NCBI RefSeq assembly: GCF_003253735.1 | Contig: NZ_QKYW01000002.1 | Span: forward strand, 706,367-770,366 | Reading direction: 5' to 3' | Length of the DNA stretch: 64,000 nt | Source of the DNA: Pseudomonas sp. URMO17WK12:I2 | Lineage (GTDB): Bacteria; Pseudomonadota; Gammaproteobacteria; Pseudomonadales; Pseudomonadaceae | Part shown: positions 1 through 8,641 of the stretch, in pieces | How the letters are laid out: every line of letters begins with the position of its first letter | How positions within the stretch are numbered: the stretch's first letter is position 1 | Program-made: the position numbers and the translations under genes | Notes under the pieces: generated by a model | The model's database searches: none | Told to the model about the DNA's origin: nothing | Seen by the model: the letters and a program-made list of their open reading frames with translations, nothing else

Positions 1-825
1 GTCGAGAATGGTCGACTTGGAGATGCCCTGGTATTGCGTCACGTAGGTGATCATGAAGGTGTTGGTGAAGAAGAAGCCGCCCGAGCCGATGGTCACCGCG
101 GCGGCGGCGAACAGGATCTGCCGCCAGTTGTGGCGCAGCACGTCCTTGACCGGGCTCTCGGAGGTCTGCTTCTGCTCCTTGACCTTGGCGAACTCCGGCG
201 ACTCCGGCACGCCGAAGCGAATCGCCAGGCCCACCAGCATCAGCACGCCGCTGAGCAGGAACGGCACGCGCCAGCCCCAGCTCATCAACGCTTGCTGATC
301 CATCTCGCTGATGGCGCGAAAGGCGATCAGCGCCAGCAGCAGGCCCGCCGGGCTACCCAGCTGTGCGAAGGAAGCGAAGAACACCTTGCGGCCCTTGGGC
401 GCGTGTTCGCTGGCCATCAGCACCGCGCCACCCCACTCGCCGCCCACCGAGATGCCCTGCAGGAAACGCAGTGTCACCAGGCCGACCGGCCCCCAGATGC
501 CAGCCTGGGCATAGGTCGGCAGCAGGCCGATGCAGGTGGTGGCCACGCCCATCAGCACCATGGTGAACAACAGCATCTTCTTGCGCCCCAGGCGATCACC
601 CAGGTGGCCGAACACTACGCCGGCGAACGGCCGGGCGATAAAGCCGACGGCGAAGGTAGCGAACGCCGCCATGGTGCTCAGCACCGCGTTGTCGCTGGGG
701 AAGAACAGCTGCCCGAGCACCAGCGCAGCGGCGAAGGCGTAGATGTAGAAGTCGTAGAACTCGATGGTGGTGCCGATGAAGGCGGCCGCCGCGGCACGAC
801 GCGGCGTGGAGGTTGGGGTGGTCAT
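1..825 (-). CDS. MHS-family MFS metabolite:proton symporter, 3' end outside window
   Basis: Inner-membrane transporter, only the first 275 codons are present. The protein begins MTTPTSTPRRAAAA and has the IEFYDFYIYAFAAAL first membrane segment and the GHLGDRLGRKKML loop between helices 2 and 3, which are hallmarks of the metabolite:H+ symporter (ShiA/KgtP/ProP-like) branch of the major facilitator superfamily. FLQGISVGGEWGGA is the family's helix-4 signature. The ATG is preceded by GGGAG about 7 bases upstream. The gene is divergent from a LysR regulator that may control it. The substrate cannot be read from the sequence; organic acids or aromatic acids are usual for the family. Confidence 0.88.
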   Translation of the reverse strand, partial: MTTPTSTPRRAAAAAFIGTTIEFYDFYIYAFAAALVLGQLFFPSDNAVLSTMAAFATFAVGFIARPFAGVVFGHLGDRLGRKKMLLFTMVLMGVATTCIGLLPTYAQAGIWGPVGLVTLRFLQGISVGGEWGGAVLMASEHAPKGRKVFFASFAQLGSPAGLLLALIAFRAISEMDQQALMSWGWRVPFLLSGVLMLVGLAIRFGVPESPEFAKVKEQKQTSESPVKDVLRHNWRQILFAAAAVTIGSGGFFFTNTFMITYVTQYQGISKSTILD

Positions 826-953
826 CGCAGGCTCCCGGATTCGTTTTTATAGGCAGGAGAAAAAGCACATTCCCGGTAGGGATCGGTCGCACTCTGGCGG
901 TGCATTGTCAGATCATGCCCCCGACCCTATGCTAAGCAAAGCTTCTAATTTCA

Positions 954-965
954 ATACTCAAGTAT
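954..965. promoter_or_regulatory. Short palindrome between divergent MFS and LysR genes
   Basis: ATACTCAAGTAT is a perfect inverted repeat (ATACT-CA-AGTAT) in the AT-rich 166-base gap between the transporter and the LysR gene, 27 bases before the LysR start. LysR proteins commonly bind T-N11-A dyads in such gaps, so this is a candidate operator; binding is inference. Confidence 0.35.
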
Positions 966-991
966 AAGCAAGACGGATAATCGCACCTGCC

Positions 992-1957
992 ATGAACCCT
1001 GGAAATCGCAACCCCGAGGCGCGCCGTTTTCTCAATGACCGGCTGGACTGGAACCTGTTGCGTACCTTCCTGGTGATCGGCCAGGAAGGCAGCATCAGCC
1101 GCGCCGCTGCGCGCCTGCACCTGAGCCAGCCTGCCGTGAGCCAGGCGCTCAAGCGCCTCGAGGAGCAGTTGGAAAGTGCCCTGGTCATTCGCAGCGGGCC
1201 GCGTATCGCACTGTCCAAGGCTGGCGAGGAAGTCATGCAGATCGCTGCCGAGCTGTACGGCACCGTGTCGCGCCTGGGCCCGGCACTCGACGCGCCGGAG
1301 GAAACCGTCGCTGGCAAGATCCGCATCCTGATGATCAGCCGCATCGAATCGCGCTTCTACGACGACTTCCTGGCCAATTTTCACGTCGATTACCCGCGGG
1401 TCGAATTCGAGTTCGATGTGTTGCGCAGCTCCGACGTGGTCAGCGCGCTGCTGCAGAAGACCGCCTCCTTCGGCCTGAGCCTGTGCCGCACGCCGCAGCC
1501 GCGCCTGGAGCAACGGGTGATGCTCCAACAGCGCTACGCGTTCTTCTGCGGCAAGCGCCACGCCCTGTTCGGCCGCAAACACCTGAAACTGGCCGACCTG
1601 AAAAGCGAGAACTTCGTGAGCTTCACCAGCGATCAGATCGGCGGCAACCTGTCGCCGCTGACCATTTTCCGCGATCAGCAGGGCTTTACCGGCCGTATTG
1701 TCGCCTCCTCGTCGAGCCTCGACGAGATCCGCCGCCTGGTCGCAGCCGGTTATGGCATCGGCTGCCTGCCCGAACATGTCGTCGCCAAGGATGTGCAGGC
1801 TGGCGAAGTGTGGCGCCTGCCTCCGGCAGAGGGGGTGATCGACGTGAACGTGTACCTGCTATGGAACCGCGAGCAGAAACGCACCCATGCCGAGGCGGTG
1901 TTTCTGGAGCGCTTCGAGCAGGCGCTGCTGGCTACCGACGTGCGCAACAGGTTCTGA
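992..1957 (+). CDS. LysR-family transcriptional regulator
   Basis: 321 residues, the usual LysR length. The N-terminal winged helix-turn-helix is clear: LDWNLLRTFLVIGQEGSISR, then AARLHLSQPAVSQALKRLEE at about residues 37-56. The rest is the two-lobed substrate-binding domain, with FVSFTSDQIGG and AAGYGIGCLPEHV typical of the effector-binding fold. It is divergent from the MHS transporter, so local control of transport of some metabolite is the likely role. A hairpin terminator follows. The effector is unknown. Confidence 0.88.
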   Translation: MNPGNRNPEARRFLNDRLDWNLLRTFLVIGQEGSISRAAARLHLSQPAVSQALKRLEEQLESALVIRSGPRIALSKAGEEVMQIAAELYGTVSRLGPALDAPEETVAGKIRILMISRIESRFYDDFLANFHVDYPRVEFEFDVLRSSDVVSALLQKTASFGLSLCRTPQPRLEQRVMLQQRYAFFCGKRHALFGRKHLKLADLKSENFVSFTSDQIGGNLSPLTIFRDQQGFTGRIVASSSSLDEIRRLVAAGYGIGCLPEHVVAKDVQAGEVWRLPPAEGVIDVNVYLLWNREQKRTHAEAVFLERFEQALLATDVRNRF

Positions 1958-2012
1958 GAGCCTGTTCATGATCTTTCAGTCCAGGTTCGGTGATTTCGGC
2001 AACAAAATGGCG

Positions 2013-2040
2013 AAAGCGGCCGTTCGGCCGCTTTGGCTTT
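2013..2040 (+). terminator. Hairpin terminator after LysR gene
   Basis: AAAGCGGCC-GTTC-GGCCGCTTT forms a perfect 9-bp stem with a 4-base loop, followed by GGCTTTT. It starts 56 bases after the LysR stop codon. Confidence 0.7.
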
Positions 2041-2126
2041 TGGGTGCTCCTCATGCCACAGAATTATCAGGCGCTACCAAGTGCCCCTCCAGGAGGCCGA
2101 GTGGAATCATTGTGCAGGGGGACGAG

Positions 2127-2294
2127 CCGCATGGATGCGGCGAGAGGCCTGATGGGCCATGGATGGCCCTTCCAGGCCGGCCCCCGGAACAATGATGGAA
2201 CGAGGGAACCCCAGCGAAGCTGGGGCCGGATGTCGGGGCTAGACCTTTTGGTTTCTTTTGGGGCGATGCCAAAAGAAACCCGCTCGACAGAGCG
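2127..2294. repeat. Compact array of five hairpins, Pseudomonas-type intergenic repeat
   Basis: Five consecutive inverted repeats can be paired by eye: CCGCAT/ATGCGG (2127-2140); GGCCTG plus GGGCCAT with ATGGCCC plus CAGGCC (2147-2178); CCCCAGC/GCTGGGG around GAA (2209-2225); GGTTTCTTTTGG/CCAAAAGAAACC (2250-2280); CGCTC/GAGCG (2281-2294). The TTTTGGTTTCTTTTGGGGC portion is one I recall as recurring between Pseudomonas genes, often mis-annotated as short hypothetical proteins. Whether it is a mobile repeat or makes a structured RNA is not known. Confidence 0.6.
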
Positions 2295-2498
2295 GAACCG
2301 AACGTAAGAGCAATACGATAACGATGGCAAACCACTGCTCAAGCATGCGCAGCGAGCTGTCCAGAAAACTCGAGGCTAAAGCCTCTCCCACAATAGCTTT
2401 ACTCACCGTCCGCTTCTGCCTTATACCCGCCGCTTTAGGCACATAAGGATCGTGAACAGGTTGTGAGGCGAGCGGCGCCATGGCCGCCCGCTAGAGGC

Positions 2499-3155
2499 TC
2501 AGTCCGCCGCGGGCTCGCCGTAGCGCCAGCGAATGAAATGGTGCAGGGTCAGCAGGCCGCAGATGATTACCAGAGGAATCAGCAACACCCCGGAAAGAAT
2601 CGAGCCCCACCAGGCCACGCCGCTCTGCCAGGTCTGGCCCTTGCCGGCCGCCACCATGGCCAGGCGGGTGTCCACTTCGCCGAAGCGCGGATCGGGATTA
2701 CGCACCTGCACCTGCAATCGGTATTCACCGGGTTGCATGGGAATACGTGCCACGGCGCGGGTGATCTGGTCGCTGCCATAACTGGTCAATTCCTCGCCCA
2801 GCGAGCCCTGCCCTTCGGACACCAGCTCGCCGGCCGGAGTGAGCAGCTTCCAGGCCAGGGGCATCGGCGCCGGTGGGTATTCGACCCACTGCTCGTTCTC
2901 CCAGATCGGCCCGCCAGACAGCTTGCGCACCGTGAACAGCGGCAACTCGCCCGTGGAGAACACCACCGCCAGGGTGTCGAACTCGAGCGTGCGCACCTTG
3001 ACCGGCAACTCGACGGTTTCGCCCTTGTCGAGGCGCACCGGCGCGTCCAGCGGCAAGGTGGTCGCCCAGACGAAGAACAGCCGGAAGGCGACGACCAGTA
3101 CCAACAGGCTCAGGCCCACACCGCCCCAGAGAAGCGCTTTACTCTTGTGACTCAA
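2499..3155 (-). CDS. Hypothetical membrane-anchored protein with two transmembrane segments
   Basis: 218 residues. A first hydrophobic segment lies at about residues 9-30 (ALLWGGVGLSLLVLVVAF) and a second near 183-207 (SILSGVLLIPLVIICGLL), leaving a roughly 150-residue domain between them on one side of the membrane, probably the periplasm. The middle part has beta-rich text such as PGEYRLQVQVRNPDPRFGEV, suggesting an immunoglobulin-like fold. No enzymatic motif is visible. It is the last gene before a long repeat-containing gap and has no obvious operon partner. Function unknown. Confidence 0.75.
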   Translation of the reverse strand: MSHKSKALLWGGVGLSLLVLVVAFRLFFVWATTLPLDAPVRLDKGETVELPVKVRTLEFDTLAVVFSTGELPLFTVRKLSGGPIWENEQWVEYPPAPMPLAWKLLTPAGELVSEGQGSLGEELTSYGSDQITRAVARIPMQPGEYRLQVQVRNPDPRFGEVDTRLAMVAAGKGQTWQSGVAWWGSILSGVLLIPLVIICGLLTLHHFIRWRYGEPAAD

Positions 3156-3345
3156 TGTCGACTCCTACCGCTGCTGCGAAAACACAAGCGCAAGGCTACT
3201 CGATATCGGCCTGTGGATTCACCTGCGCCAATGCGTCGCACTTGTCTGCGTCACGGCAGATCAGCGCCCCCGTAAAAAGACTTCGTGAATAGCGCCGACC
3301 GGTGTTAACTGCTCTCCCTCCCCCGGGGCAGCGACAAGGAAAGCC

Positions 3346-3876
3346 ATGTTCAAACGGAGCGCGCAGTACCTACTACTGGTTGGCTTGTACATGCTGGCCA
3401 GCGTGTTTCTCTATCTCGACAGCCTTTCGGCCTTCTACCTGAAGGACGAAGAGCTGACTTACCTGGCGCTGCTGGTCGCCGGCACGCTGCTGGTGGTGCT
3501 GCCGGCCCTGATGCTGTGCCTGATTGGCATGGTTCGCCACGAGCCCCGGCCCACCTGGGCAGCGCGCAAGTACCGGCTCGTCGGCCTGCTGGCGTGTCTG
3601 GGCCTTATGGTGCAGGCGATTCCCACGCTGAAGCACAGCTACTACAAGCACCACTATGCCCTCAGCGAGCAGTGGCTCTGGAGCGGTGGCAGTGAAGACT
3701 TCAACGTGCTGGCCATGCGCGGCAGGACGTTCTGCCAACTGAGCACCAAAACCAACGTGCACTTCGCCGATGTAAATGCCGACGGTTTCACCGACATGCT
3801 GCTCGATGGCGCTGCTGCCATGCTCTACGCCCCGTCAACGGAGGTATTCGAGAACTGCCCCAACCTCGGCGGCTAG
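3346..3876 (+). CDS. Hypothetical membrane protein with FG-GAP-like tail
   Basis: 176 residues, start supported by AAGGAA upstream. Three hydrophobic segments can be seen (about residues 7-25, 39-62 and 79-95), followed by a soluble tail of some 75 residues. The tail contains FADVNADGFTDMLLDG, an aspartate-rich calcium-loop pattern like those in FG-GAP/VCBS repeats. It converges on the cysteine desulfurase gene with a 20-base gap. I do not recognise the family. Confidence 0.72.
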   Translation: MFKRSAQYLLLVGLYMLASVFLYLDSLSAFYLKDEELTYLALLVAGTLLVVLPALMLCLIGMVRHEPRPTWAARKYRLVGLLACLGLMVQAIPTLKHSYYKHHYALSEQWLWSGGSEDFNVLAMRGRTFCQLSTKTNVHFADVNADGFTDMLLDGAAAMLYAPSTEVFENCPNLGG

Positions 3877-3896
3877 GCCCCTGCCCTGGCGCTCGC

Positions 3897-5027
3897 CTAC
3901 TGCGGCAAGCACTGGCGAATGGCCGCGATGGCCGCTTCGACATCTTCGCGCGTGGTGTAGCGCCCCAGGCTCAGGCGGATGCTGCGATACGCCTGGGTAG
4001 CGTCCAGTCCCAGCGCCAGCAGCACGTGCGATGGCGCGCTGCTGGCCGAATTGCACGCCGACGTGGAGGAGAACGCCAGGCTGCCGCTGAGGCTCTCGAC
4101 GTTGAACCAGGGGTGGTCGATACACAGGTTGAGGGTGTGCGGCACCCGCTGCCTGGCACAACCGTTGAGGCGCACGCATGGCAGGCTCGACAGGCCTTCG
4201 CGAAGCTGCTCGGCGAGCCCGGCGATACGCCGGTTTTCCTCTTCCATCACCGCACCGGCCAGCGCCAGCGCACTGCCCATGCCGACGATCTGGTGGGTAG
4301 CCAGGGTGCCGGAGCGCAGACCCTGCTCATGGCCACCACCGTGGATCTGCGCCTGGATCAGCCCACGCGCCCGCTCACCCACGTAGAGCGCGCCGATGCC
4401 TTTGGGGCCATAGCTCTTGTGCGCCGAGAACGACATCAGGTCCACCGCCAGGCTGGCCAGGTCGATCGCCACCTTGCCGGTGGCCTGGGCAGCGTCCACA
4501 TGAAACAGCGCGCCGCGCTGACGCACCCGTTCGCCAATCGCGGCGATATCGGTGAGGGTGCCCAGCTCGTTGTTGACGCACATCAGCGACACCAGCAGGG
4601 TGTCGTCACGCAGCGCCGCCGCCACGGCCTCGGGCTGGATCAGGCCCTCGCCGTCCGGCTGCAGCCAGGTGACCTCGAAGCCGTCGAGCTCCAGCTGCCG
4701 GGCGGTATCCAGCACCGCCTTGTGTTCCAGGCTGCTGGTCACGATATGCCGGCGCCCCTGCGCCGCGGCTGCCACGCCCTTGAGCGCCAGGTTGTTGGAT
4801 TCGGTGGCACCGGATGTCCACACCAGGTTGTCGGCGCTGGTACCGACCAGTTCGGCGACCTGCCGGCGCGCCTTTTCCACGGCACGGCGTGCGCGCTGGC
4901 CGAACGAATGCGAGGCCGACGCCGGATTGCCGAAGGTACTATCGCGGCCCATATGGGCCAGCATGTCCCGGATTACCTCATCGTCGATGGGCGTGGTGGC
5001 GGCGTAGTCGAAGTAGCGCTCAGTCAT
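3897..5027 (-). CDS. Cysteine desulfurase family protein (IscS/NifS-like), stand-alone
   Basis: 376-residue PLP enzyme of aminotransferase class V, predicted to take sulfur from cysteine and leave alanine. It starts YFDYAATTP as IscS/NifS proteins do. The PLP-binding lysine is in SAHKSYGPKG (Lys204), the conserved histidine in SSLEHKAV (His102), and the catalytic cysteine in FSSTSACNSASS (Cys325). It is not beside iscU, iscA, sufE or csdA genes, so it is not the housekeeping isc operon. It is probably a second, specialised desulfurase whose sulfur acceptor is unknown. Confidence 0.87.
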   Translation of the reverse strand: MTERYFDYAATTPIDDEVIRDMLAHMGRDSTFGNPASASHSFGQRARRAVEKARRQVAELVGTSADNLVWTSGATESNNLALKGVAAAAQGRRHIVTSSLEHKAVLDTARQLELDGFEVTWLQPDGEGLIQPEAVAAALRDDTLLVSLMCVNNELGTLTDIAAIGERVRQRGALFHVDAAQATGKVAIDLASLAVDLMSFSAHKSYGPKGIGALYVGERARGLIQAQIHGGGHEQGLRSGTLATHQIVGMGSALALAGAVMEEENRRIAGLAEQLREGLSSLPCVRLNGCARQRVPHTLNLCIDHPWFNVESLSGSLAFSSTSACNSASSAPSHVLLALGLDATQAYRSIRLSLGRYTTREDVEAAIAAIRQCLPQ

Positions 5028-5246
5028 GGGATAAAGGCCGTGTGGATCAACAGAGGTGCCGCCTGGAGCAGCGGATCGGAAGGAATATGCTAAGAGAACG
5101 GCCAGGAAAATAGATTGATATTTGCTGGCCCGCAGCCAGCGAATAAGAAACTACCATTCGAAAATAAGCATATAAACGGAAAATATTTCCATGATTATCC
5201 GCTTACGTGCTTTGCTTATTCCACGATAATCTTAACGGGGCACATC
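5028..5246. promoter_or_regulatory. AT-rich promoter region between desulfurase and AsnC regulator
   Basis: This divergent gap of 219 bases is distinctly AT-rich from about 5150 to 5235 compared with its surroundings. It includes an ATAAACGGAAAATATTTCC stretch with the AAATATTT symmetric core that Lrp/AsnC proteins favour. It probably holds both promoters and an autoregulatory site; this is inference from composition. Confidence 0.4.
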
Positions 5247-5708
5247 ATGGACAAGTTCGACCACGCCATCCTCGGTCTCCTGCAGCACGACTGCACCCTG
5301 GCCCTGGGTGAGCTGGCCGAGCGCGTGGGCCTGAGCAACACCGCCTGCTGGCGGCGCATCCAGAAGCTCGAGGAAAGCAAGGTGATCCGCGCCCGCGTGG
5401 CGCTGCTCGATCCGCGCCAGGTCGGTGTACCGGTCACGGTATTCGCCTTCGTGCGCACCAATCAGCACAACGCCGACTGGCTCAAGCAGTTCCACCAGAA
5501 GGTGGCCGCCATCGACGAGGTGGTGGACTTCTACCGGCTGGCCGGAGTGACCGATTACCTGCTGCGCGTGGTGGTGCCGGACATCGAAGGCTACGACGCC
5601 GTTTACAAGCGGCTGATCGAGATTCCCGGCATCGCCGACGTCAGCTCCAGCTTCGCCATGGAACGCATCAAGTCGACCACCGCCCTGCCCTTGCCCTCCA
5701 GCTTCTAA
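5247..5708 (+). CDS. Lrp/AsnC-family transcriptional regulator
   Basis: 153 residues from the ATG at 5247, the usual size for the family. An upstream in-frame start would add 44 residues of non-homologous, AT-rich sequence, so I reject it. The N-terminal helix-turn-helix is in LGELAERVGLSNTACWRRIQ. The C-terminal ligand-sensing (RAM) domain contains VVDFYRLAGVTDYLLRVVVP and IPGIADVSSSFAMERIKSTT, typical of Lrp relatives. The gene converges on the glutamine-synthetase-like gene, so it may sense an amino acid or amine connected with that operon. Confidence 0.88.
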   Translation: MDKFDHAILGLLQHDCTLALGELAERVGLSNTACWRRIQKLEESKVIRARVALLDPRQVGVPVTVFAFVRTNQHNADWLKQFHQKVAAIDEVVDFYRLAGVTDYLLRVVVPDIEGYDAVYKRLIEIPGIADVSSSFAMERIKSTTALPLPSSF

Positions 5709-5768
5709 CGTTGGTGAAAAGCCCGTCGATCATGGCCGCCGCGTGATCCGGGTTACATGGCTATGCAC

Positions 5769-7136
5769 TCAGGCGTGGTTCAGGTACCAGCGCCAGTCCT
5801 GCTCGCCGACCTCGCCCATGAACTGCCGGTACTCGGTTTTCTTGATCGCCAGGAATACCTTGAGGAACTCCTCGCCCAGGGCTTCACGAGCCCAGGTCGA
5901 TCCTTCCAGGGCGCGCAGTGCGGTAAGCCAATCGGTGGGCAGGAATTCGGTGGCCTGCTCGTAGCCGTTGCCGACGATGGCGGCGCCCGGGTCGAGCTGC
6001 TCGCGAATACCGTGGTGGATGCCGGCGAGAATCGCCGCGGCCGCCAGGTACGGGTTGGCGTCGGCGCCACAGATGCGATGTTCGATATGACGGCTGACGG
6101 CCGGGCCACCTGGCACGCGGAACGACACGGTGCGGTTGTTCACCCCCCAGCTCTTGGCCAATGGCGCGTAACTGTTGGCCTGGAAGCGGCGGAACGAGTT
6201 GGCGTTGGGGCAGAAGATCGCCAGCGAATCGAGCAGCGTGGCCATCATGCCGCCGATGGAGTGACGCAGCAGCGGTGTGCCCTGCGGGTCTTCACTGGCG
6301 TACAGGTTGTTGCCCTGCTCATCGGCCAGGCTGACGTGCATGTGCATGCCGCTGCCGGCCCGATCGCCGAACGGCTTGGCCATGAAGCAGGCCTGCAACC
6401 CGTGCTTGTTGGCCACGCCCTTGACCAGGCGCTTGTAGCGGATGCCCTCGTCGACGGCCTGCAGCGCGTCGAAACGGTGCTCCAAGGTCAGCTCGAGCTG
6501 GCCCGGCGCGTATTCGGAAATCGCCGTGCGTACCGGTAGGCCCTGGGCTTCGCAGGCCGCGTACAGGTCGTCGAGGAACGGCTGCACCTGCTCCAGCTCG
6601 TACACGCCGTACACCTGCGGAGCCTCGGGGCGCACGCCGTTCATCTGCACCGCCGGTTGCGGGCGGCCGTTGGCGTCGCGCTGCTTGTCGAGCAGGTAGA
6701 ACTCCAGTTCCACGGCCATCACTGGATGCAGGCCGTCGGCCTTGAGGCGCTCGATCACCCCCACCAAGGCATGCCGCGGGTCGGCGGGCGCGGCAGGCAG
6801 CCCCTGGGTCGGGTGCATGCTCACCTGCAACTGCCCGGTGGGCGTGCTGCGCCAGGGCTGCAGGGTCAGGCTGCCGGGCAGCGGGTAGGTCCAGCAGTCG
6901 GCGTCGGCCACTTCCCAGACCAGGCCGGTGGCTTCGACGTCTTCACCCTGAACGGTCAGGGCCAGGATCGAGCTGGGCAGCGGGCGACCATTCTGGTAGA
7001 TCGCCAGCAGCTCTTCACGGTGCAGCAGCTTGCCACGCGGAATGCCGTTGGCATCGATCAGCATCAGCTCGATGCTGCGCACCTCGGGGTGGGCGGCGAG
7101 AAAGTCGCGGGCTTCCTGGATGTCGGCGAATTGCAT
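5769..7136 (-). CDS. Glutamine-synthetase-family gamma-glutamylamine ligase (PuuA/IpuC-like)
   Basis: 455 residues. ATP-dependent ligase predicted to join glutamate to the amino group of an amine. Glutamine synthetase signatures are present: FMAKPFGDRAGSGMHMHVSL in the ATP/glutamate site, NSFRRFQANSYAP and the RTVSFRVPGGP arginine region near residues 340-360. It resembles gamma-glutamylpolyamine synthetases (PuuA, SpuI) and IpuC of isopropylamine breakdown more than GlnA: it is slightly shorter and I do not see the GlnA adenylylation-site region. Last gene of a minus-strand operon with an aminotransferase and two SDRs. The amine substrate is unknown. Confidence 0.82.
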   Translation of the reverse strand: MQFADIQEARDFLAAHPEVRSIELMLIDANGIPRGKLLHREELLAIYQNGRPLPSSILALTVQGEDVEATGLVWEVADADCWTYPLPGSLTLQPWRSTPTGQLQVSMHPTQGLPAAPADPRHALVGVIERLKADGLHPVMAVELEFYLLDKQRDANGRPQPAVQMNGVRPEAPQVYGVYELEQVQPFLDDLYAACEAQGLPVRTAISEYAPGQLELTLEHRFDALQAVDEGIRYKRLVKGVANKHGLQACFMAKPFGDRAGSGMHMHVSLADEQGNNLYASEDPQGTPLLRHSIGGMMATLLDSLAIFCPNANSFRRFQANSYAPLAKSWGVNNRTVSFRVPGGPAVSRHIEHRICGADANPYLAAAAILAGIHHGIREQLDPGAAIVGNGYEQATEFLPTDWLTALRALEGSTWAREALGEEFLKVFLAIKKTEYRQFMGEVGEQDWRWYLNHA

Positions 7137-7210
7137 GATCAGTACTCGTAAGGGATTGCGGGAAACACCGGCGCGATCGCTGGATCGCGCCGGGCGCTCG
7201 ACATCAGGGC

Positions 7211-8602
7211 TCAGCCACGGGCACCAGGGATCGCCAGCAGTTCGCTCAGCCCCTCATCGAGGGTGGCGAGCAGTGTGTCGACGTCGGCGGCGGTGGTGTC
7301 CGGGCAGCACAGGGTCATGTTGTGGAAAGGTGTGATGAGAATGCCACGGTTGATCAGGTACAGGTGCAGGGCCATCTGCAGGCTGTCATGGAAGGCCGCT
7401 TCGGCCTCGGCACCGGTTTTCGGCGAGGTGGCGCAGAACTGGAATTCGCAGCGCGCGCCCAGCTCGGTGACCGACCAGTTCAGGCCGTGCTTGCTCACCA
7501 ACGTGCGCAGCCCGGCAGCCAGGCGTGCGGCCAACGGCAGCATGTGCTCATAGGCGGCAGGCGTCATCACCTGTTCCAGGTTCACCCGCATGCAGCGCAT
7601 GGCCAGGGCGTTGGCCGACAGCGTGGTGCCCATGCCGCTATGACCGTGGCCGTGGCTGGTTTCGCTGGCGTGCTGCTGGGCCAGGCGCATGGCCTGGGCC
7701 ATTTCGTGGCTGCAACCGTATACCGAGCACGGCACGCCACCGGCGATCGGCTTGCCGAGGGTGATGAAGTCCGGCTTGAGGTTCCAGGCTTTGGTGCAGC
7801 CGCCGGCGCCGGCGGAGATGGTGTGGGTTTCGTCGATGATCAGCAGGCTGCCGTACTGCTTGCTCAACTCGCGAACCTTGTCCATGAAGCCTGGCTCGGG
7901 CAGTACCATGCCGATATTGGTCATCGCCGGTTCGCAGAGGATCGCTGCTACGTCGCCCTGGGCGAGTGCCGCTTGCAGCGCGGCGACATCGTTGAACGGC
8001 ACGGCGCGGCTGGTCTTGGCCAGATTGCGGGCCTGACCGATCAGGCCGCCGCGGTGCACGGTGCGGCCCTCCTTGCAGCGCACCATCACGTCGTCGACGG
8101 TGCCGTGGTAGCAGCCGTCGAACACCAGCAGCACCTTGCGGTTGGTGATCGCACGGGCCCAGCGGATCACGAAGCGGTTGGCGTCGGTAGCGGTGGTCGC
8201 CACCTGCCAGAACGGCAGGCCGAAACGCTCGGCGAGCAGTTCGCCGGCGATGATCGCGTCTTCGCCGGGCAGCATGGTGGTCAGGCCGTTGGCGCCCTGC
8301 TCGGCGATGGCCTTGGCTATCGGGTCCGGCGAATGGCCGAACATGCTGCCGGTGTCGCCCAGGCAGAAGTCGATGTACTCGTGGCCGTCGACGTCATGGA
8401 AGCGCGCGCCCTTGGCATGGCTGACGAACAGCGAGCTGGGCATCGACCAGTCGCTCATCCAGTGCATGGGTACGCCGCCGAACAGCGACTTGCGCGCACG
8501 CTTGGCCAGCTCGACGGATTTCGGGTTGCGCTGCAGAAAATGCTCACGCTCGCCTGCGGCGAAGGTTTCGACGGCTTTATCGTTGATGCCACTCTGGTAC
8601 AT
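7211..8602 (-). CDS. Class III PLP aminotransferase
   Basis: 463 residues with an AGGAG ribosome site. It belongs to the glutamate-1-semialdehyde-aminomutase-like branch of class III aminotransferases. The conserved LLIIDETHTISAG gives the aspartate that binds the PLP ring nitrogen, and PDFITLGKPIAGGVP gives the Schiff-base lysine. The N-terminal FLQRNPKSVELAKRAR and SLFGGVPMHWMSDW are like unnamed transaminases that sit in amine catabolic operons. It lies between an SDR gene (38 bases) and the gamma-glutamylamine ligase gene (73 bases), so it likely moves the amino group of an intermediate of the same pathway. Confidence 0.85.
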   Translation of the reverse strand: MYQSGINDKAVETFAAGEREHFLQRNPKSVELAKRARKSLFGGVPMHWMSDWSMPSSLFVSHAKGARFHDVDGHEYIDFCLGDTGSMFGHSPDPIAKAIAEQGANGLTTMLPGEDAIIAGELLAERFGLPFWQVATTATDANRFVIRWARAITNRKVLLVFDGCYHGTVDDVMVRCKEGRTVHRGGLIGQARNLAKTSRAVPFNDVAALQAALAQGDVAAILCEPAMTNIGMVLPEPGFMDKVRELSKQYGSLLIIDETHTISAGAGGCTKAWNLKPDFITLGKPIAGGVPCSVYGCSHEMAQAMRLAQQHASETSHGHGHSGMGTTLSANALAMRCMRVNLEQVMTPAAYEHMLPLAARLAAGLRTLVSKHGLNWSVTELGARCEFQFCATSPKTGAEAEAAFHDSLQMALHLYLINRGILITPFHNMTLCCPDTTAADVDTLLATLDEGLSELLAIPGARG

Positions 8603-8641
8603 GGGAAGCTCCTGTTGTTGTCAATCGGGTCGGCGCAGCGC

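Larger units (their letters stand above)
1958..2498. other. Gene-free interval holding terminator and repeat
   Basis: 541 bases without a believable gene. It contains the LysR terminator and a multi-hairpin repeat (2127-2294). Short open frames on both strands here have no ribosome-binding site or family resemblance and follow the repeat, so I regard them as noise. Confidence 0.6.

Noticed and set aside
2239..2481. Short minus-strand frame in the multi-hairpin repeat
   Set aside because: It follows repeat sequence and resembles the spurious proteins often predicted from such repeats.
5115..5246. 44-codon N-terminal extension of the AsnC regulator
   Set aside because: AT-rich promoter-like sequence not expected in Lrp/AsnC proteins, and the ATG at 5247 gives the usual length.
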